Positions 8,520 through 17,252 of a DNA stretch of 64,000 nt are shown piece after piece (position 1 is the stretch's first letter; each line of letters begins with the position of its first letter). The notes below the pieces were generated by a model. It was not told the origin of the DNA, ran no database searches, and was given only the letters and a program-made list of their open reading frames with translations. The position numbers were made by a program, and so were the translations under genes. This stretch comes from Nonomuraea roseoviolacea subsp. carminata (lineage in GTDB: Bacteria > Actinomycetota > Actinomycetes > Streptosporangiales > Streptosporangiaceae): positions 186,001 to 250,000 of the forward strand of contig NZ_JAMZEC010000001.1 in the NCBI RefSeq assembly GCF_024172185.1. Direction: 5' to 3'.

Positions 8520-9629
8520 TTGTCGACCTATGTGTGGAACTACCTGCAGGAATATCACCAGGAGCGCGCCGACATCCTGGACGCGGTGGAGACCGTGTTC
8601 GAGTCGGGCCAGCTCATCCTGGGCAGGAGCGTTGAGTCGTTCGAGCGGGAGTTCGCCGCCTACCACGGCCTGCCCCATTGCGTGGGCGTGGACAACGGCA
8701 CCAACGCGATTGTCCTGGGCCTGCAGGCGCTCGGGATAGGCCCGGGCGACGAGGTGATCACCGTGTCGAACACGGCGGCACCGACGGTGGTGGCCATCGA
8801 CGCGGTGGGCGCGACGCCCGTGTTCGTGGACGTGAGGGACGAGGACTACCTCATGGACACCACGCTGCTGGAGGCGGCGATCACCCCGCGTACGCGCTGC
8901 CTGCTGCCCGTCCACCTGTACGGGCAGTGCGTCGAGATGCGCCCGGTGCTGGAGCTGGCCGAGCGGCACGGGCTGCGGGTGCTGGAGGACTGCGCCCAGG
9001 CGCACGGCGCGCGCCACCACGGCGCCCTGGCGGGCACCATGGGGCACGCGGCGGCCTTCTCCTTCTACCCGACCAAGGTGCTCGGCGCGTACGGCGACGG
9101 CGGCGCCACGGTGACCGCCGACCCCGAGGTGGACGCCAACCTGCGCCGGCTGCGCTACTACGGCATGGAGCAGCAGTACTACGTCGTCCGGACGCCGGGC
9201 CACAACAGCCGGCTCGACGAGGTGCAGGCGGAGATCCTGCGGCGCAAGCTGCGGCGGCTCGACACCTACATCGCCGGCCGGCGCGAGGTCGCCCGGCGCT
9301 ACGAGGAGGGGCTGGGCGACGTCCCCGGGCTGGTACTGCCCTCGCTGGCCGAGGGCAACGACCACGTCCACTACGTCTACGTCGTGCGGCACCCCGAACG
9401 GGACCGCGTCATCGAGGCGCTCGACGCCTACGACATCCACCTGAACGTCAGCTACCGGTGGCCGGTGCACACCATGACCGGCTTCGCGCACCTCGGCTAC
9501 GGCAAGGGGTCGCTGCCGGTGACGGAGCGGCTGGCCGGGGAGATCTTCTCGCTGCCGATGTACCCGTCGCTGGCGGCCGACACCCAGGACAAGGTGATCT
9601 CGGCGCTGCGCTCGGTGCTCGACGCCTGA
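8520..9629 (+). CDS. dnmJ: TDP-sugar 3-aminotransferase (DegT/DnrJ/EryC1 family, DnmJ/EvaB-like)
   Basis: The protein has 369 residues. The start is TTG, placed after a good AAAGGAG site; no ATG or GTG lies near the beginning of the conserved domain. The PLP lysine is in [16 protein letters not shown] (Lys186), with HLYGQCVEM and [10 protein letters not shown] as expected for sugar aminotransferases. It should add the amino group at C-3 of the TDP-3,4-diketo-2,6-dideoxyhexose made by the 2,3-dehydratase. The gene appears cotranscribed with the SARP gene and ends in a strong hairpin. Confidence 0.9.
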   Translation: MSTYVWNYLQEYHQERADILDAVETVFESGQLILGRSVESFEREFAAYHGLPHCVGVDNGTNAIVLGLQALGIGPGDEVITVSNTAAPTVVAIDAVGATPVFVDVRDEDYLMDTTLLEAAITPRTRCLLPVHLYGQCVEMRPVLELAERHGLRVLEDCAQAHGARHHGALAGTMGHAAAFSFYPTKVLGAYGDGGATVTADPEVDANLRRLRYYGMEQQYYVVRTPGHNSRLDEVQAEILRRKLRRLDTYIAGRREVARRYEEGLGDVPGLVLPSLAEGNDHVHYVYVVRHPERDRVIEALDAYDIHLNVSYRWPVHTMTGFAHLGYGKGSLPVTERLAGEIFSLPMYPSLAADTQDKVISALRSVLDA

Positions 9630-9631
9630 CA

Positions 9632-9668
9632 TGACGGCGGAGGCGGCCTCAGGCCGCCTCCGCCGTCA
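9632..9668. terminator. Bidirectional hairpin terminator
   Basis: A perfect 18-bp inverted repeat (arms 9632-9649 and 9651-9668) lies between the convergent aminotransferase and 4-ketoreductase genes. There is no T-run, as is common in actinomycetes. Confidence 0.8.
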
Positions 9669-9701
9669 CATGCTCCAGGTGCGGGACAGGTGCGGGACCG
9701 C

Positions 9702-10634
9702 TCAGGCGGTCTCCGTCGAGGAGCGCCACAGGTCGCGGATCGACGCGCGCGGCGCGGTGCGCGGCCGCCACCCCAGCCGCTCGCGGGCCCGCCGGATGTC
9801 CATCAGGGTCCAGTCGCCGCCCTTGCTGCGCACCTCCTGGTCGAGGTGCTTGATCCGGTCCTGGGGGAAGCCCGCGGCCTCGATCAGCCACTCGACCAGG
9901 CAGCCGATCGGCAGCGCCTCGCCGAGACCGACGTTGATCACCTGGCCGCCCACCGGTGCCCGGGCTGCCCGCTCGATCGCCTCGGCCACGTCGCGCACGT
10001 CCACGAAGTCGCGCCGCGCGTCGGCGACGCTCAGCTCCAGCGTCTCGCCCGTCTCCAGGGCCCGCCGGATCCGGCCCGCCAGCGCCGCGAGGAAGCTCTC
10101 CTGCGGCGGGTACGGCCCCGACATGTTGGCCGCCCGCAGGACCACCGCGTCGATCCCGTGCCGCTCCACGGCCGTCAGGACCGCCTGGGAGGTGGCCAGC
10201 TTGGCCCGCGCGTACGGGGTGACGGGCGCCGGCTCGACGTCCTCGGTGAGCAGCGTGCCGTGCGGCACCGGACCGTACTCGTGGACCGAGCCCACGTGCA
10301 CCAGGCGCGGCCGGCAGGGCGCCTGGGCGAGCCCCTCCAGCAGCCGGTCCACCAGCCTGATGTGCGAGTACGTCATCTCCTCGGTGGTGTCGCCCCACCC
10401 GCCGGCCGCGTTGACGACCGCGCGGGCCGTCGAGACCAGCTCGGCGATCCGCCGCGGCTCGGTCGCCGTGACGTCCAGGGCGGCGAACGGGTACGGCTCC
10501 AGGTGCGGGGCCGCGTGGCGGGCCACCGCGAGCACGTCCCAGCCCCGGGCGGCGAAGGCCGCGCACACCTGCCTGCCGACGCTTCCCGACCCGCCGAGGA
10601 CGATCACCCGCCCGGGCGCGCCCTCCCCGTTCAC
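9702..10634 (-). CDS. dnmV: NAD(P)-dependent TDP-4-keto sugar reductase (DnmV/EvaE-like)
   Basis: The protein has 310 residues from GTG 10634, whose GTGA overlaps the stop of the epimerase gene. The Rossmann motif is VIVLGGSGSVGRQ near the start, with HVGSVHEYG and the YxxxK pair (YARAKLATS) of extended short-chain dehydrogenases. It should reduce the C-4 ketone of the amino-deoxysugar, the last step of TDP-L-epivancosamine or daunosamine formation. It is third in a leftward operon after the nitrososynthase and epimerase genes, resembling the dnmVUZ group of S. peucetius. Confidence 0.87.
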   Translation of the reverse strand: MNGEGAPGRVIVLGGSGSVGRQVCAAFAARGWDVLAVARHAAPHLEPYPFAALDVTATEPRRIAELVSTARAVVNAAGGWGDTTEEMTYSHIRLVDRLLEGLAQAPCRPRLVHVGSVHEYGPVPHGTLLTEDVEPAPVTPYARAKLATSQAVLTAVERHGIDAVVLRAANMSGPYPPQESFLAALAGRIRRALETGETLELSVADARRDFVDVRDVAEAIERAARAPVGGQVINVGLGEALPIGCLVEWLIEAAGFPQDRIKHLDQEVRSKGGDWTLMDIRRARERLGWRPRTAPRASIRDLWRSSTETA

Positions 10635-11239
10635 CGGCCCCACAGCGCCCGCTCCACCTCCAGGGAGGCGGCGTACGAGGGCAGCAGCCCCGCCCGCCGC
10701 GCCTCCTCCAGCGTCGGCGCCGCCCCGTCCCGGGGCGACAGGATCGTCTCCTCCAGCTCCTCCGGGATGGGCAGGCCGAGCTCCGGGTCCAGGGCCGACA
10801 GCGCCAGCTCGTGCTCCGGCATGTACTCCTGGGACAGCATGTACGACATCACGGTGTCGTCCTCCAGGGCCACGAACGCGTGGCCCACGCCCACGGGGAA
10901 GTACAGGCAGCGGAAGTCGCGCGGGTCGAGCAGCACCGCCTCCCACCGGCCGTAGGTGGGCGAGCCGGTCCTGACGTCCACGATGATGTCCAGCGAGCGC
11001 CCCTGGGGGCAGTAGACGTACTTGGCCGTGCCCGGCGGGGTGACGGTGTAGTGGACGCCCCGCACCACGCCGCGCCGCGAGCGGCTGTGGTTGGTCTGGC
11101 GCACCGGGAACAGCGGGTGCCCGGCCGCGGCCTCGAAGGCGGCGTGCTGGAACGGCGAGACGAACAGCCCGCGGTCGTCGGGGAAGATCTCGGGGATGAA
11201 CTCGTAGGCGCCGGCCACCGCCAGCTCGCGCGCCTTCAC
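10631..11239 (-). CDS. dnmU: TDP-4-keto-6-deoxyhexose 5-(3,5-)epimerase (RmlC-like, DnmU/EvaD-like)
   Basis: The protein has 202 residues from GTG 11239, overlapping the stop of the nitrososynthase gene by four bases. The cupin fold of the RmlC family is clear: FPDDRGLFVSPF, QTNHSRSRRGVVRGVHY (base His) and YFPVGVGHAFVALEDD. It epimerises C-5 of the 4-keto sugar to the L-series. Its place between the nitrososynthase and ketoreductase genes supports a role in making the L-amino sugar. Confidence 0.9.
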   Translation of the reverse strand: MKARELAVAGAYEFIPEIFPDDRGLFVSPFQHAAFEAAAGHPLFPVRQTNHSRSRRGVVRGVHYTVTPPGTAKYVYCPQGRSLDIIVDVRTGSPTYGRWEAVLLDPRDFRCLYFPVGVGHAFVALEDDTVMSYMLSQEYMPEHELALSALDPELGLPIPEELEETILSPRDGAAPTLEEARRAGLLPSYAASLEVERALWGR

Positions 11240-12411
11240 CGCAGCGCCTGGGCGCTGAGGTAGTCGACCGCGTCGGCGTGGTTGTACGGGTGCATGAATC
11301 CTCCCGCGCGGACGTCCCGGTACAGCTTCGACAGCGGGTGCTTGCCCGTGTAGGCGGCGCCGCCCACCACGGTCACGCAGTCGTCGACGATGCCCACCGC
11401 GTGCTTGTTCACCAGGAACTTGGCGTACTGGAACGGGGTCATCATGCCACGCCCGCGCTCGTCCGGGTCGCCGCTGAGATCGTCCGACAGCCGGTCGGCC
11501 TCGGCCAGCGCGTGCGTGACGGCGCAGCGCAGCGCGTACAGGCGGGCGTCGATCTCGGCCAGCAGCGTCCGCACGCCGGACTGCGGCTCGCCGCGCTTGC
11601 GGGTGGCGGCCACCGCGAGGTCGCGGGCGGCCTCGGCGAGCCCCACGTAGATGCCGAGCATCGTGATCGAGGACACCGTCTGGCCGGCCAGGGCGGCGTC
11701 GCTGGGCTCGTCGAGCAGCCCGCGCGGCAGCACGTTCTCCTCCGGGACGGGGCACGCGTCGAAGAGGATGTCCACGCTGCCGGAGGAGCGCATGCCCATG
11801 CCGTCCCAGTTGTCCTCCACGGTCAGGCCCGGGGTGTGCCGGGGCACCACGGGGGCGGCCAGCCGTACCGGCTGGCCCGGCTCGTGGAGCTGCGCGGAGA
11901 TGACGAAGTGGGTGGCGATCGGCGCCATGCTGACCAGCGTCTTGCGGCCGGTGAGCCGGTAGACGCCGTCGTCGCCGCGGGTGAGGGCCGTCACCTGCCT
12001 GGTGTCCTTGACGGCGCCGCACACCACGGCCTCGCCGGCGGCCATCTGGCGCAGGATGTCGCTGGCCAGGCGCCGCGCGTTCGGCGCGCCGTGCCTGGCC
12101 TCGTAGGTCATCGTCAGGCCGCGGCTGAACTGCATGTGCAGGGCCAGGGCCACGCCCGCGTCGGCCTGGGCCAGCTCGTGCAGCGCCACGGCGACGTCGT
12201 GCATCCGCGTGACCCCGATCCCGCCGTGGTCGCCGGGGACGGTGGCGCCCATGACGCCGTCCTTGCGCATCCGGGCGAACAGGTGCGCGGGCAGGGCGGC
12301 CGCGCGGTCGTTCGCCGCCGCCTCCTCCTTGAGGACGGGCAGGTAGGGGCGCAGGAGTTCGAGCAGGCGCCGCCCCTCGGCGGACACCGGTGTTCGCAGA
12401 TCAGGTGACAT
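11236..12411 (-). CDS. dnmZ: Flavin-dependent amino-sugar N-oxygenase (nitrososynthase, DnmZ/KijD3/RubN8-like)
   Basis: The protein has 391 residues from ATG 12411 behind GGAGCGACC. The fold is that of acyl-CoA dehydrogenases, but wording such as ALALHMQFSRGLTMTYE, GRKTLVSMAPIATHF, DNWDGMGMRSSG and RDVRAGGFMHPY matches, as I remember them, the sugar nitrososynthases KijD3, ORF36 and DnmZ rather than lipid enzymes. These enzymes use reduced flavin and O2 to convert the 3-amino group of TDP-L-epivancosamine to hydroxylamine and nitroso. Neighbours are the epimerase and ketoreductase of the same sugar. A flavin reductase encoded at 25622-26164 may supply reduced flavin. Confidence 0.88.
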   Translation of the reverse strand: MSPDLRTPVSAEGRRLLELLRPYLPVLKEEAAANDRAAALPAHLFARMRKDGVMGATVPGDHGGIGVTRMHDVAVALHELAQADAGVALALHMQFSRGLTMTYEARHGAPNARRLASDILRQMAAGEAVVCGAVKDTRQVTALTRGDDGVYRLTGRKTLVSMAPIATHFVISAQLHEPGQPVRLAAPVVPRHTPGLTVEDNWDGMGMRSSGSVDILFDACPVPEENVLPRGLLDEPSDAALAGQTVSSITMLGIYVGLAEAARDLAVAATRKRGEPQSGVRTLLAEIDARLYALRCAVTHALAEADRLSDDLSGDPDERGRGMMTPFQYAKFLVNKHAVGIVDDCVTVVGGAAYTGKHPLSKLYRDVRAGGFMHPYNHADAVDYLSAQALR

Positions 12412-12430
12412 GGTCGCTCCGTGGCTCGTC

Positions 12431-12508
12431 GGGTGGACCGTTGAGGCCAGCCTGCTGATCGTCACCGGAAGGTCGCTGGAGAAGCGCTTCGGCCTGTTTG
12501 GTCCACCC
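12431..12508. promoter_or_regulatory. Widely spaced 9-bp inverted repeat in the divergent promoter region
   Basis: GGGTGGACC (12431-12439) and GGTCCACCC (12500-12508) are perfect reverse complements 60 bases apart, between the nitrososynthase operon and the DpsY-like gene. Two operator sites that could bind one looping regulator are possible; chance cannot be ruled out. Confidence 0.4.
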
Positions 12509-12600
12509 GCGCTCCAACCGGCCTCCAGAGGCCGCCGGTGTGCTCGTAGGCGACGATCCCGCTGGTCCGCGGGACCGGGCGGGACGGGAGGAGAGATCCG

Positions 12601-13380
12601 GTGCGGTTGGTCGACATCAGCAGCGCGGTGGACGCGAAGGCGTGGGAGCCCGACCCCGTGGAGCACGAGATCCTGACCCCCGCGCAGGGGGCCGCGCACA
12701 TGGCCGAGGAGATGCGGGAGCACTTCGGCGTCCACTTCGACCCGGCCGAGCTGCCCGACGGCGAGTTCCTGTCGCTCGACCGGATCAAGCTCACCTCGCA
12801 CACGGGCACCCACGTGGACGCCCCCTCGCACTACGGGTCGCGCGCGTCGTACGGCGACGGCCGGCCGCGCGACGTCCACGAGCTGCCGCTGGAGTGGTTC
12901 TACGGCCCTGGGCTGCTGCTCGACCTGACCGGGTGCGAGACGTCCGTGGCCGGGGTCGCCGAGCTGGAGAAGGCCATGGAGCGGGCCGGGCGCCGGCCGC
13001 GGCCGGGCGACATCGTGCTGCTCAACACCGGCGCGTCCGCGTGGGCGGGCACCCCGCGCTACTTCACCGAGTTCACCGGGCTGGACGGCCCCGCCGTCCA
13101 CCTGCTGCTCGACCACGGGGTGCGGGTGATCGGGACGGACGCGTTCAGCCTGGACGCGCCGTTCGGCGACGTCATCGCCCGCTACCGGGAGAGCGGCGAC
13201 CGCTCCGTGCTGTGGCCCGCGCACGTCATCGGCCGCAGCCGTGAGTACTGCCAGATCGAACGGCTGGCCAACCTGGACGCGCTGGAGCAGCCGGACGGCT
13301 TCCAGGTCGCGTGCTTCCCCATCAAGATCACCGGCGCCGGGGCGGGCTGGGCCCGCGCGGTCGCCATCTTCGCCGAGTAG
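12601..13380 (+). CDS. dpsY: Polyketide second/third-ring cyclase (DpsY/AknW/SnoaM-like, metal-dependent cyclase family)
   Basis: The protein has 259 residues from GTG 12601 behind GGGAGGAGA. The family signature HTGTHVDAPSHY lies at about 77-88, with a metal-binding Asp/His set and VIGTDAFSLDAP later. Members next to aromatic polyketide synthases (DpsY, AknW, SnoaM) close the second and third rings on the way to aklanonic acid. The placement within the anthracycline cluster supports that role over the kynurenine formamidase activity also found in this fold. Confidence 0.85.
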   Translation: MRLVDISSAVDAKAWEPDPVEHEILTPAQGAAHMAEEMREHFGVHFDPAELPDGEFLSLDRIKLTSHTGTHVDAPSHYGSRASYGDGRPRDVHELPLEWFYGPGLLLDLTGCETSVAGVAELEKAMERAGRRPRPGDIVLLNTGASAWAGTPRYFTEFTGLDGPAVHLLLDHGVRVIGTDAFSLDAPFGDVIARYRESGDRSVLWPAHVIGRSREYCQIERLANLDALEQPDGFQVACFPIKITGAGAGWARAVAIFAE

Positions 13381-13414
13381 CCGAGTAGCCCGAGTAGCCG
13401 AGTAGGCCGAGTAG
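13373..13414. repeat. Five tandem copies of CCGAGTAG
   Basis: Copies start at 13373, 13381, 13390, 13398 and 13407, at 8- or 9-base spacing. The first contains the TAG stop of the cyclase gene, and the array ends 12 bases before the methyltransferase start. It looks like local slippage expansion. Confidence 0.85.
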
Positions 13415-13426
13415 AAAGAGCCCGAT

Positions 13427-14644
13427 GTGACCAGATGCCGAATCTGTGATGGCCAGGTCAGGAAGTTCTTCGACTTCGGCAGGCAGCCGCTGTCCGACGA
13501 CTTCCGCGCCGAGGAGGACGTCGCCGGCGCGTTCTACTTCCAGCTCGCCGTGGGGGTGTGCGCGTCGTGCTCCATGGTGCAGCTCCTGGAGGAGGTGCCC
13601 CGCGAGCGGATGTTCAACTACGACTACCCGTACCACTCCTCCGGCTCGCAGCGCATGCGCGAGCACTTCGCCCAGACCGCGCGCGACCTGCTCGCCGCCG
13701 AGCTGACCGGACCCGACCCGTTCTGCGTGGAGATCGGGTCGAACGACGGCGTCATGCTCGGCGTGGTCAAGGACGCCGGCGTGCGCCACCTCGGGGTGGA
13801 GCCGTCCGGCGGCGTCGCCGAGCTGGCCAGGAAGGACGGCGTGCGGGTGCGCACCGACTTCTTCGAGGAGTCGACCGCGGCCCAGATCGCCGCCGAGGAG
13901 GGCCACGCGGACGTCATCTACGCGGCCAACACGATCTGCCACATCCCCTACCTGGACTCGGTCTTCCGCGGGGTGGACGCCCTGCTGAAGCCGGGCGGCG
14001 TGTTCGTCTTCGAGGACCCGTACCTGGGCGACATCGTCGAGCGGCACACCTTCGACCAGATCTACGACGAGCACTTCTACCTGTTCACCGCGACGTCGGT
14101 GCGCGAGGTGGCGCGGCGCTTCGGCTTCGACCTGGTCGACGTGCGGCGCCTGCCGGTGCACGGCGGCGAGGTGCGCTACACCATCGCCCGCGCCGGGGCC
14201 AGGACGCCCTCGCCCGCCGTCGACGAGCTCATCGCCGAGGAGGCCGAGCGGCGCCTGCACGACCTGGAGACCCTGGAGGGGCTCGGCACCGGCATCGACC
14301 GGATCTGCGAGGACCTGGTGAAGCTGCTGCGCGACCTGCGCGACCAGGGGGCCCGCGTGGCCGGCTACGGGGCGACCGCCAAGAGCGCCACGGTGCTCAA
14401 CTACGCGGGCATCGGCCCGGAGCTGCTGCCCTGCGTGTACGACACGACGCCCGCCAAGATCGGCCGGCTGATGCCCGGGTCGCACATCCCGATCCGGTCC
14501 GCGGCGGAGTTCGGCCGGCCGTACCCGGACTACGCGGTGCTGTTCGCCTGGAACCACACCGACGAGATCCTGGCCAGGGAGACGGGCTTCACCGAGCAGG
14601 GCGGCAGGTGGATCGTCTACGTGCCGAGCGTGCGCGTCCTGTGA
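13427..14644 (+). CDS. TDP-sugar C-3 methyltransferase (EvaC/TcaB9/TylCIII-like)
   Basis: The protein has 405 residues from GTG 13427. A zinc site is built by CRIC (4-7) and CASC (about 44-47), followed by a SAM-binding domain (FCVEIGSNDGVML) and the C-terminal domain with GYGATAKSATVLNY. This is the NDP-sugar C-methyltransferase family that methylates C-3 of 3-amino-4-keto-2,3,6-trideoxyhexoses (vancosamine, kijanose, evernitrose). To my knowledge the daunosamine pathway of S. peucetius lacks such a gene, so its presence points to a 3-C-methyl branched sugar. It follows dpsY after 46 bases and ends in a strong hairpin. Confidence 0.9.
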   Translation: MTRCRICDGQVRKFFDFGRQPLSDDFRAEEDVAGAFYFQLAVGVCASCSMVQLLEEVPRERMFNYDYPYHSSGSQRMREHFAQTARDLLAAELTGPDPFCVEIGSNDGVMLGVVKDAGVRHLGVEPSGGVAELARKDGVRVRTDFFEESTAAQIAAEEGHADVIYAANTICHIPYLDSVFRGVDALLKPGGVFVFEDPYLGDIVERHTFDQIYDEHFYLFTATSVREVARRFGFDLVDVRRLPVHGGEVRYTIARAGARTPSPAVDELIAEEAERRLHDLETLEGLGTGIDRICEDLVKLLRDLRDQGARVAGYGATAKSATVLNYAGIGPELLPCVYDTTPAKIGRLMPGSHIPIRSAAEFGRPYPDYAVLFAWNHTDEILARETGFTEQGGRWIVYVPSVRVL

Positions 14645-14699
14645 GACGCGCCTTCGCCGGAGCGGCCGGACGTCCGTGAGGCCGGCCGGATGACACGAC

Positions 14700-14734
14700 G
14701 GGACGCCGGGCGACGGGGAGTCGCCCGGCGTCCC
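14700..14734. terminator. Hairpin terminator between convergent genes
   Basis: A perfect 15-bp inverted repeat (14700-14714 with 14720-14734) has a five-base loop. It separates the C-methyltransferase from the convergent FAD-linked oxidase. Confidence 0.85.
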
Positions 14735-14754
14735 GCCGGTTGCGCCCGGGTGCG

Positions 14755-16287
14755 CTAGGCGCCGGGCGGGCGGACCGACAGCGCGTGCCGGAACACCTCG
14801 CCCGGGTCCCAGCGGCCCTTGACCTCCTGAAGCCGCGCGTAGTTGCCGCGGAAGTACAGCCGGTGCCACGGCACCCCGCTGCGGTTCAGCTCCGGGTCGG
14901 CGAAGTCGGCGTCCGCGTAGTTGACGAACGCGCCCCCGTAGCCGCGATCGGGGTCGGGCACGCCGCCCGCGTCGGCGAACAGCTCGCGGTAGGTGTCCCG
15001 GATCCAGCCCAGGTGCGTCTCGTCCTCGCGCGGGTCCCACCAGAAGACCGACCCGTACGCCTTGAGCACCGCGTCGCGGTGCGCCATGGCCGTCTCCTCC
15101 TGCCCCACCGCGTTGATCGCGCCGCCGTGGGAGAGCAGGTAGAACGCCGCGGCCGGGTTCTGGTAGCCCGCCTGGTCGGTGAGGCGGCGGTACAGCCGCG
15201 CGACGACGTCCTCCTCCCAGCAGGAGCGCAGGAACGCCGCCTTGGACTTGAAGCGCCCCTTCACCCCGGCGAACTCGTCGGGCACGAGCACCGCCGCGAG
15301 GAAGGACCGCGTCTCGGCCGCCACCTCGGGCGACGACCCGGCGGCCCGGCCGAGGTCGGCGATGAGGGCGTCGGCCAGCTCGGCCGCGTCCGGGCGGCCG
15401 GCGTCGAAGGCGGTCTCCAGCGTGACCTCGCCGCCGCCCGCCCGGGGCAGGGTGAGGCTGTTGTCGAGCTGGGCCCCGGGGTCGCCCGGCGCGCTGTTGC
15501 GCTCGTGCCACAGCCCGAAGGCGCGCACCAGCGCGACGAAGCGGGCCTCGTCCAGGTCGTCCCACGACCAGCGCACGGTCTTCTTCGTGACGGCGGCGGG
15601 AGCGGGCGGCAGCAGCCGGCCGTCCCCGTCCGGGGAGCGGAACAGGTAGCGCGTCACGACGCCGAAGGCGCCGGCGCCGCCGCCCGTGTGCGCCCACCAC
15701 AGGTCGCGGTTCGGGTCGCCGGGCTCCCGGGTCGCGGTCACCAGGCGGGCCCGGCCGGAGCCGTCGGCCACCACGACCTGCACGCCGTACAGATGGTCGA
15801 CGGACAGGCCGTACCGGCGCGAGAGCGCCCCTCCCCCGCCGCCGGGCACGTGCCCGCCCACGCCGATCTCCGGGCAGCGCCCGGCCGGGACGGCCACGCC
15901 CCAGCCCAGGAAGAGCGTCCGGTACATGGCGCCCAGACTCGCGCCCGGCTCGACGGCGAAGGCCCGGTGCTCGGGGTCCCAGCCGACCGCCTTCATCTCC
16001 GACAGGTCGATCACCACGTCAAGCTCGGGGTGGTCGACGAGCGACTCGAAGCAGTGCCCCCCGCTGCGCACGGCCAGCCGCCGGCCCGCGCTTACGGCGT
16101 CCGCGACCAGCTCGGCGACGTGCCGGGGGGTCGCGGGCAGGCCGATCGCGGCCGGGGCGGCGGGGAAGCGGGCGTTGATGCCCCGGCCGGCCAGGTCGGG
16201 GTAGCGCGGGTCGGCCTTGTCGATGGTGACGGGCTCCGGCCACGGCGCCGGAGCGGTGCGGGTGATGTCGTCCACGGAACTCCTCAT
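14755..16287 (-). CDS. Secreted-type-fold FAD-linked oxidase of the berberine-bridge family (AknOx-like)
   Basis: The protein has 510 residues from ATG 16287. It has the PCMH-type FAD-binding domain and a berberine-bridge C-terminus (HRLYFRGNYARLQEVKGRWDPGEVF). His78 in SGGHCF and Cys138 in AGRCPEIGVGGH sit 60 residues apart, as do the two residues that hold FAD covalently in aclacinomycin oxidoreductase AknOx, so bicovalent flavinylation is likely. AknOx oxidises the terminal sugar of aclacinomycin. Here it may oxidise a sugar on the finished glycoside. It lies downstream of rmlAB in the same leftward run. No clear signal peptide is seen. Confidence 0.85.
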   Translation of the reverse strand: MRSSVDDITRTAPAPWPEPVTIDKADPRYPDLAGRGINARFPAAPAAIGLPATPRHVAELVADAVSAGRRLAVRSGGHCFESLVDHPELDVVIDLSEMKAVGWDPEHRAFAVEPGASLGAMYRTLFLGWGVAVPAGRCPEIGVGGHVPGGGGGALSRRYGLSVDHLYGVQVVVADGSGRARLVTATREPGDPNRDLWWAHTGGGAGAFGVVTRYLFRSPDGDGRLLPPAPAAVTKKTVRWSWDDLDEARFVALVRAFGLWHERNSAPGDPGAQLDNSLTLPRAGGGEVTLETAFDAGRPDAAELADALIADLGRAAGSSPEVAAETRSFLAAVLVPDEFAGVKGRFKSKAAFLRSCWEEDVVARLYRRLTDQAGYQNPAAAFYLLSHGGAINAVGQEETAMAHRDAVLKAYGSVFWWDPREDETHLGWIRDTYRELFADAGGVPDPDRGYGGAFVNYADADFADPELNRSGVPWHRLYFRGNYARLQEVKGRWDPGEVFRHALSVRPPGA

Positions 16288-16313
16288 GAGCGGGGATGGA
16301 TGGGACGGTCGGG

Positions 16314-17252
16314 TCAGGAGGGCCACCAGCCGGGGTTGGCGGCGTACCAGCGGACGGTCTCGGCCAGCCCCGTGTCGAAGTCGATCTTGGGTGTGTGGCC
16401 GAGCGCGCGCAGCCGGGAGTCGTCGAGGGAGTAGCGCCGGTCGTGGCCCTTGCGGTCCTCCACGAACTCGACCATGTCCCAGCCGGCACCGCAGGCGGCC
16501 AGCAGCCGCTCGGTCAGCTCGCGGTTGGTCAGCTCGGCCGTGCCGGCGACGTGGTACACCTCGCCGGGCTCGCCGGCCTCGGCCACCAGCCGGATCGCCG
16601 CGCAGTGGTCGTCCACGTGGATCCAGTCGCGGACGTTGCCGCCGTCGCCGTACAGGGGGACCTTCTGACCTCGCAGCAGCCGGGTGACGAACAGCGGGAT
16701 GACCTTCTCCGGGTACTGGCGGGGGCCGTAGTTGTTGCCGCAGCGGGTGATCGAGACGTCGAGGCCGTGGGTGACGGCGTAGGCGCGGGCCATCAGGTCG
16801 CCGCCCGCCTTGGAGGCCGCGTACGGCGAGCGGGGGGCCAGCGGGGCGCTCTCGTCCCACGAGCCGTGCGCGATCGAGCCGTACACCTCGTCGGTGGAGA
16901 CCTGCACCACGCGGGGCGTCCGCGCGTCCAGGCACGCCTGCAGGAGCGCCTGCGTGCCGAACACGTTGGTGCGGACGAACTCCCCCGCGTCCGCGATCGA
17001 GCGGTCCACGTGCGACTCGGCGGCGAAGTTGACGACCAGGTCGTGCCCCGGCACGACGTCCGCCAGCAGCCGCGCGTCGCAGATGTCGCCGTGCGCGAAC
17101 GCGTGCGGCACGCCCGCCAGGTTGGCGCGGTTGCCCGCGTAGGTGAGCTTGTCGAGGACCGTCACCTCGACGCCGTCGGCCGCCAGCGCGCGGGCGAACG
17201 CCGAGCCGATGAACCCGGCCCCGCCGGCGACCAGGACGCGTGCGAACCTCAT
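16314..17252 (-). CDS. rmlB: TDP-glucose 4,6-dehydratase
   Basis: The protein has 312 residues. The NAD motif is VAGGAGFIGSAFAR at the start. VSTDEVYGS holds the Thr/Asp/Glu catalytic residues, YAASKAGGD holds the YxxxK pair, and NNYGPRQYPEK is typical of RmlB. It converts TDP-glucose to TDP-4-keto-6-deoxyglucose, the entry to all deoxysugars here (DnmM role). Its ATGA overlaps the stop of rmlA. Confidence 0.95.
   Translation of the reverse strand: MRFARVLVAGGAGFIGSAFARALAADGVEVTVLDKLTYAGNRANLAGVPHAFAHGDICDARLLADVVPGHDLVVNFAAESHVDRSIADAGEFVRTNVFGTQALLQACLDARTPRVVQVSTDEVYGSIAHGSWDESAPLAPRSPYAASKAGGDLMARAYAVTHGLDVSITRCGNNYGPRQYPEKVIPLFVTRLLRGQKVPLYGDGGNVRDWIHVDDHCAAIRLVAEAGEPGEVYHVAGTAELTNRELTERLLAACGAGWDMVEFVEDRKGHDRRYSLDDSRLRALGHTPKIDFDTGLAETVRWYAANPGWWPS

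Noticed and set aside
11236..12411. Reading the acyl-CoA-dehydrogenase-like protein as a lipid enzyme
   Set aside because: Its signature segments match sugar nitrososynthases and it is coupled to sugar epimerase and ketoreductase genes.
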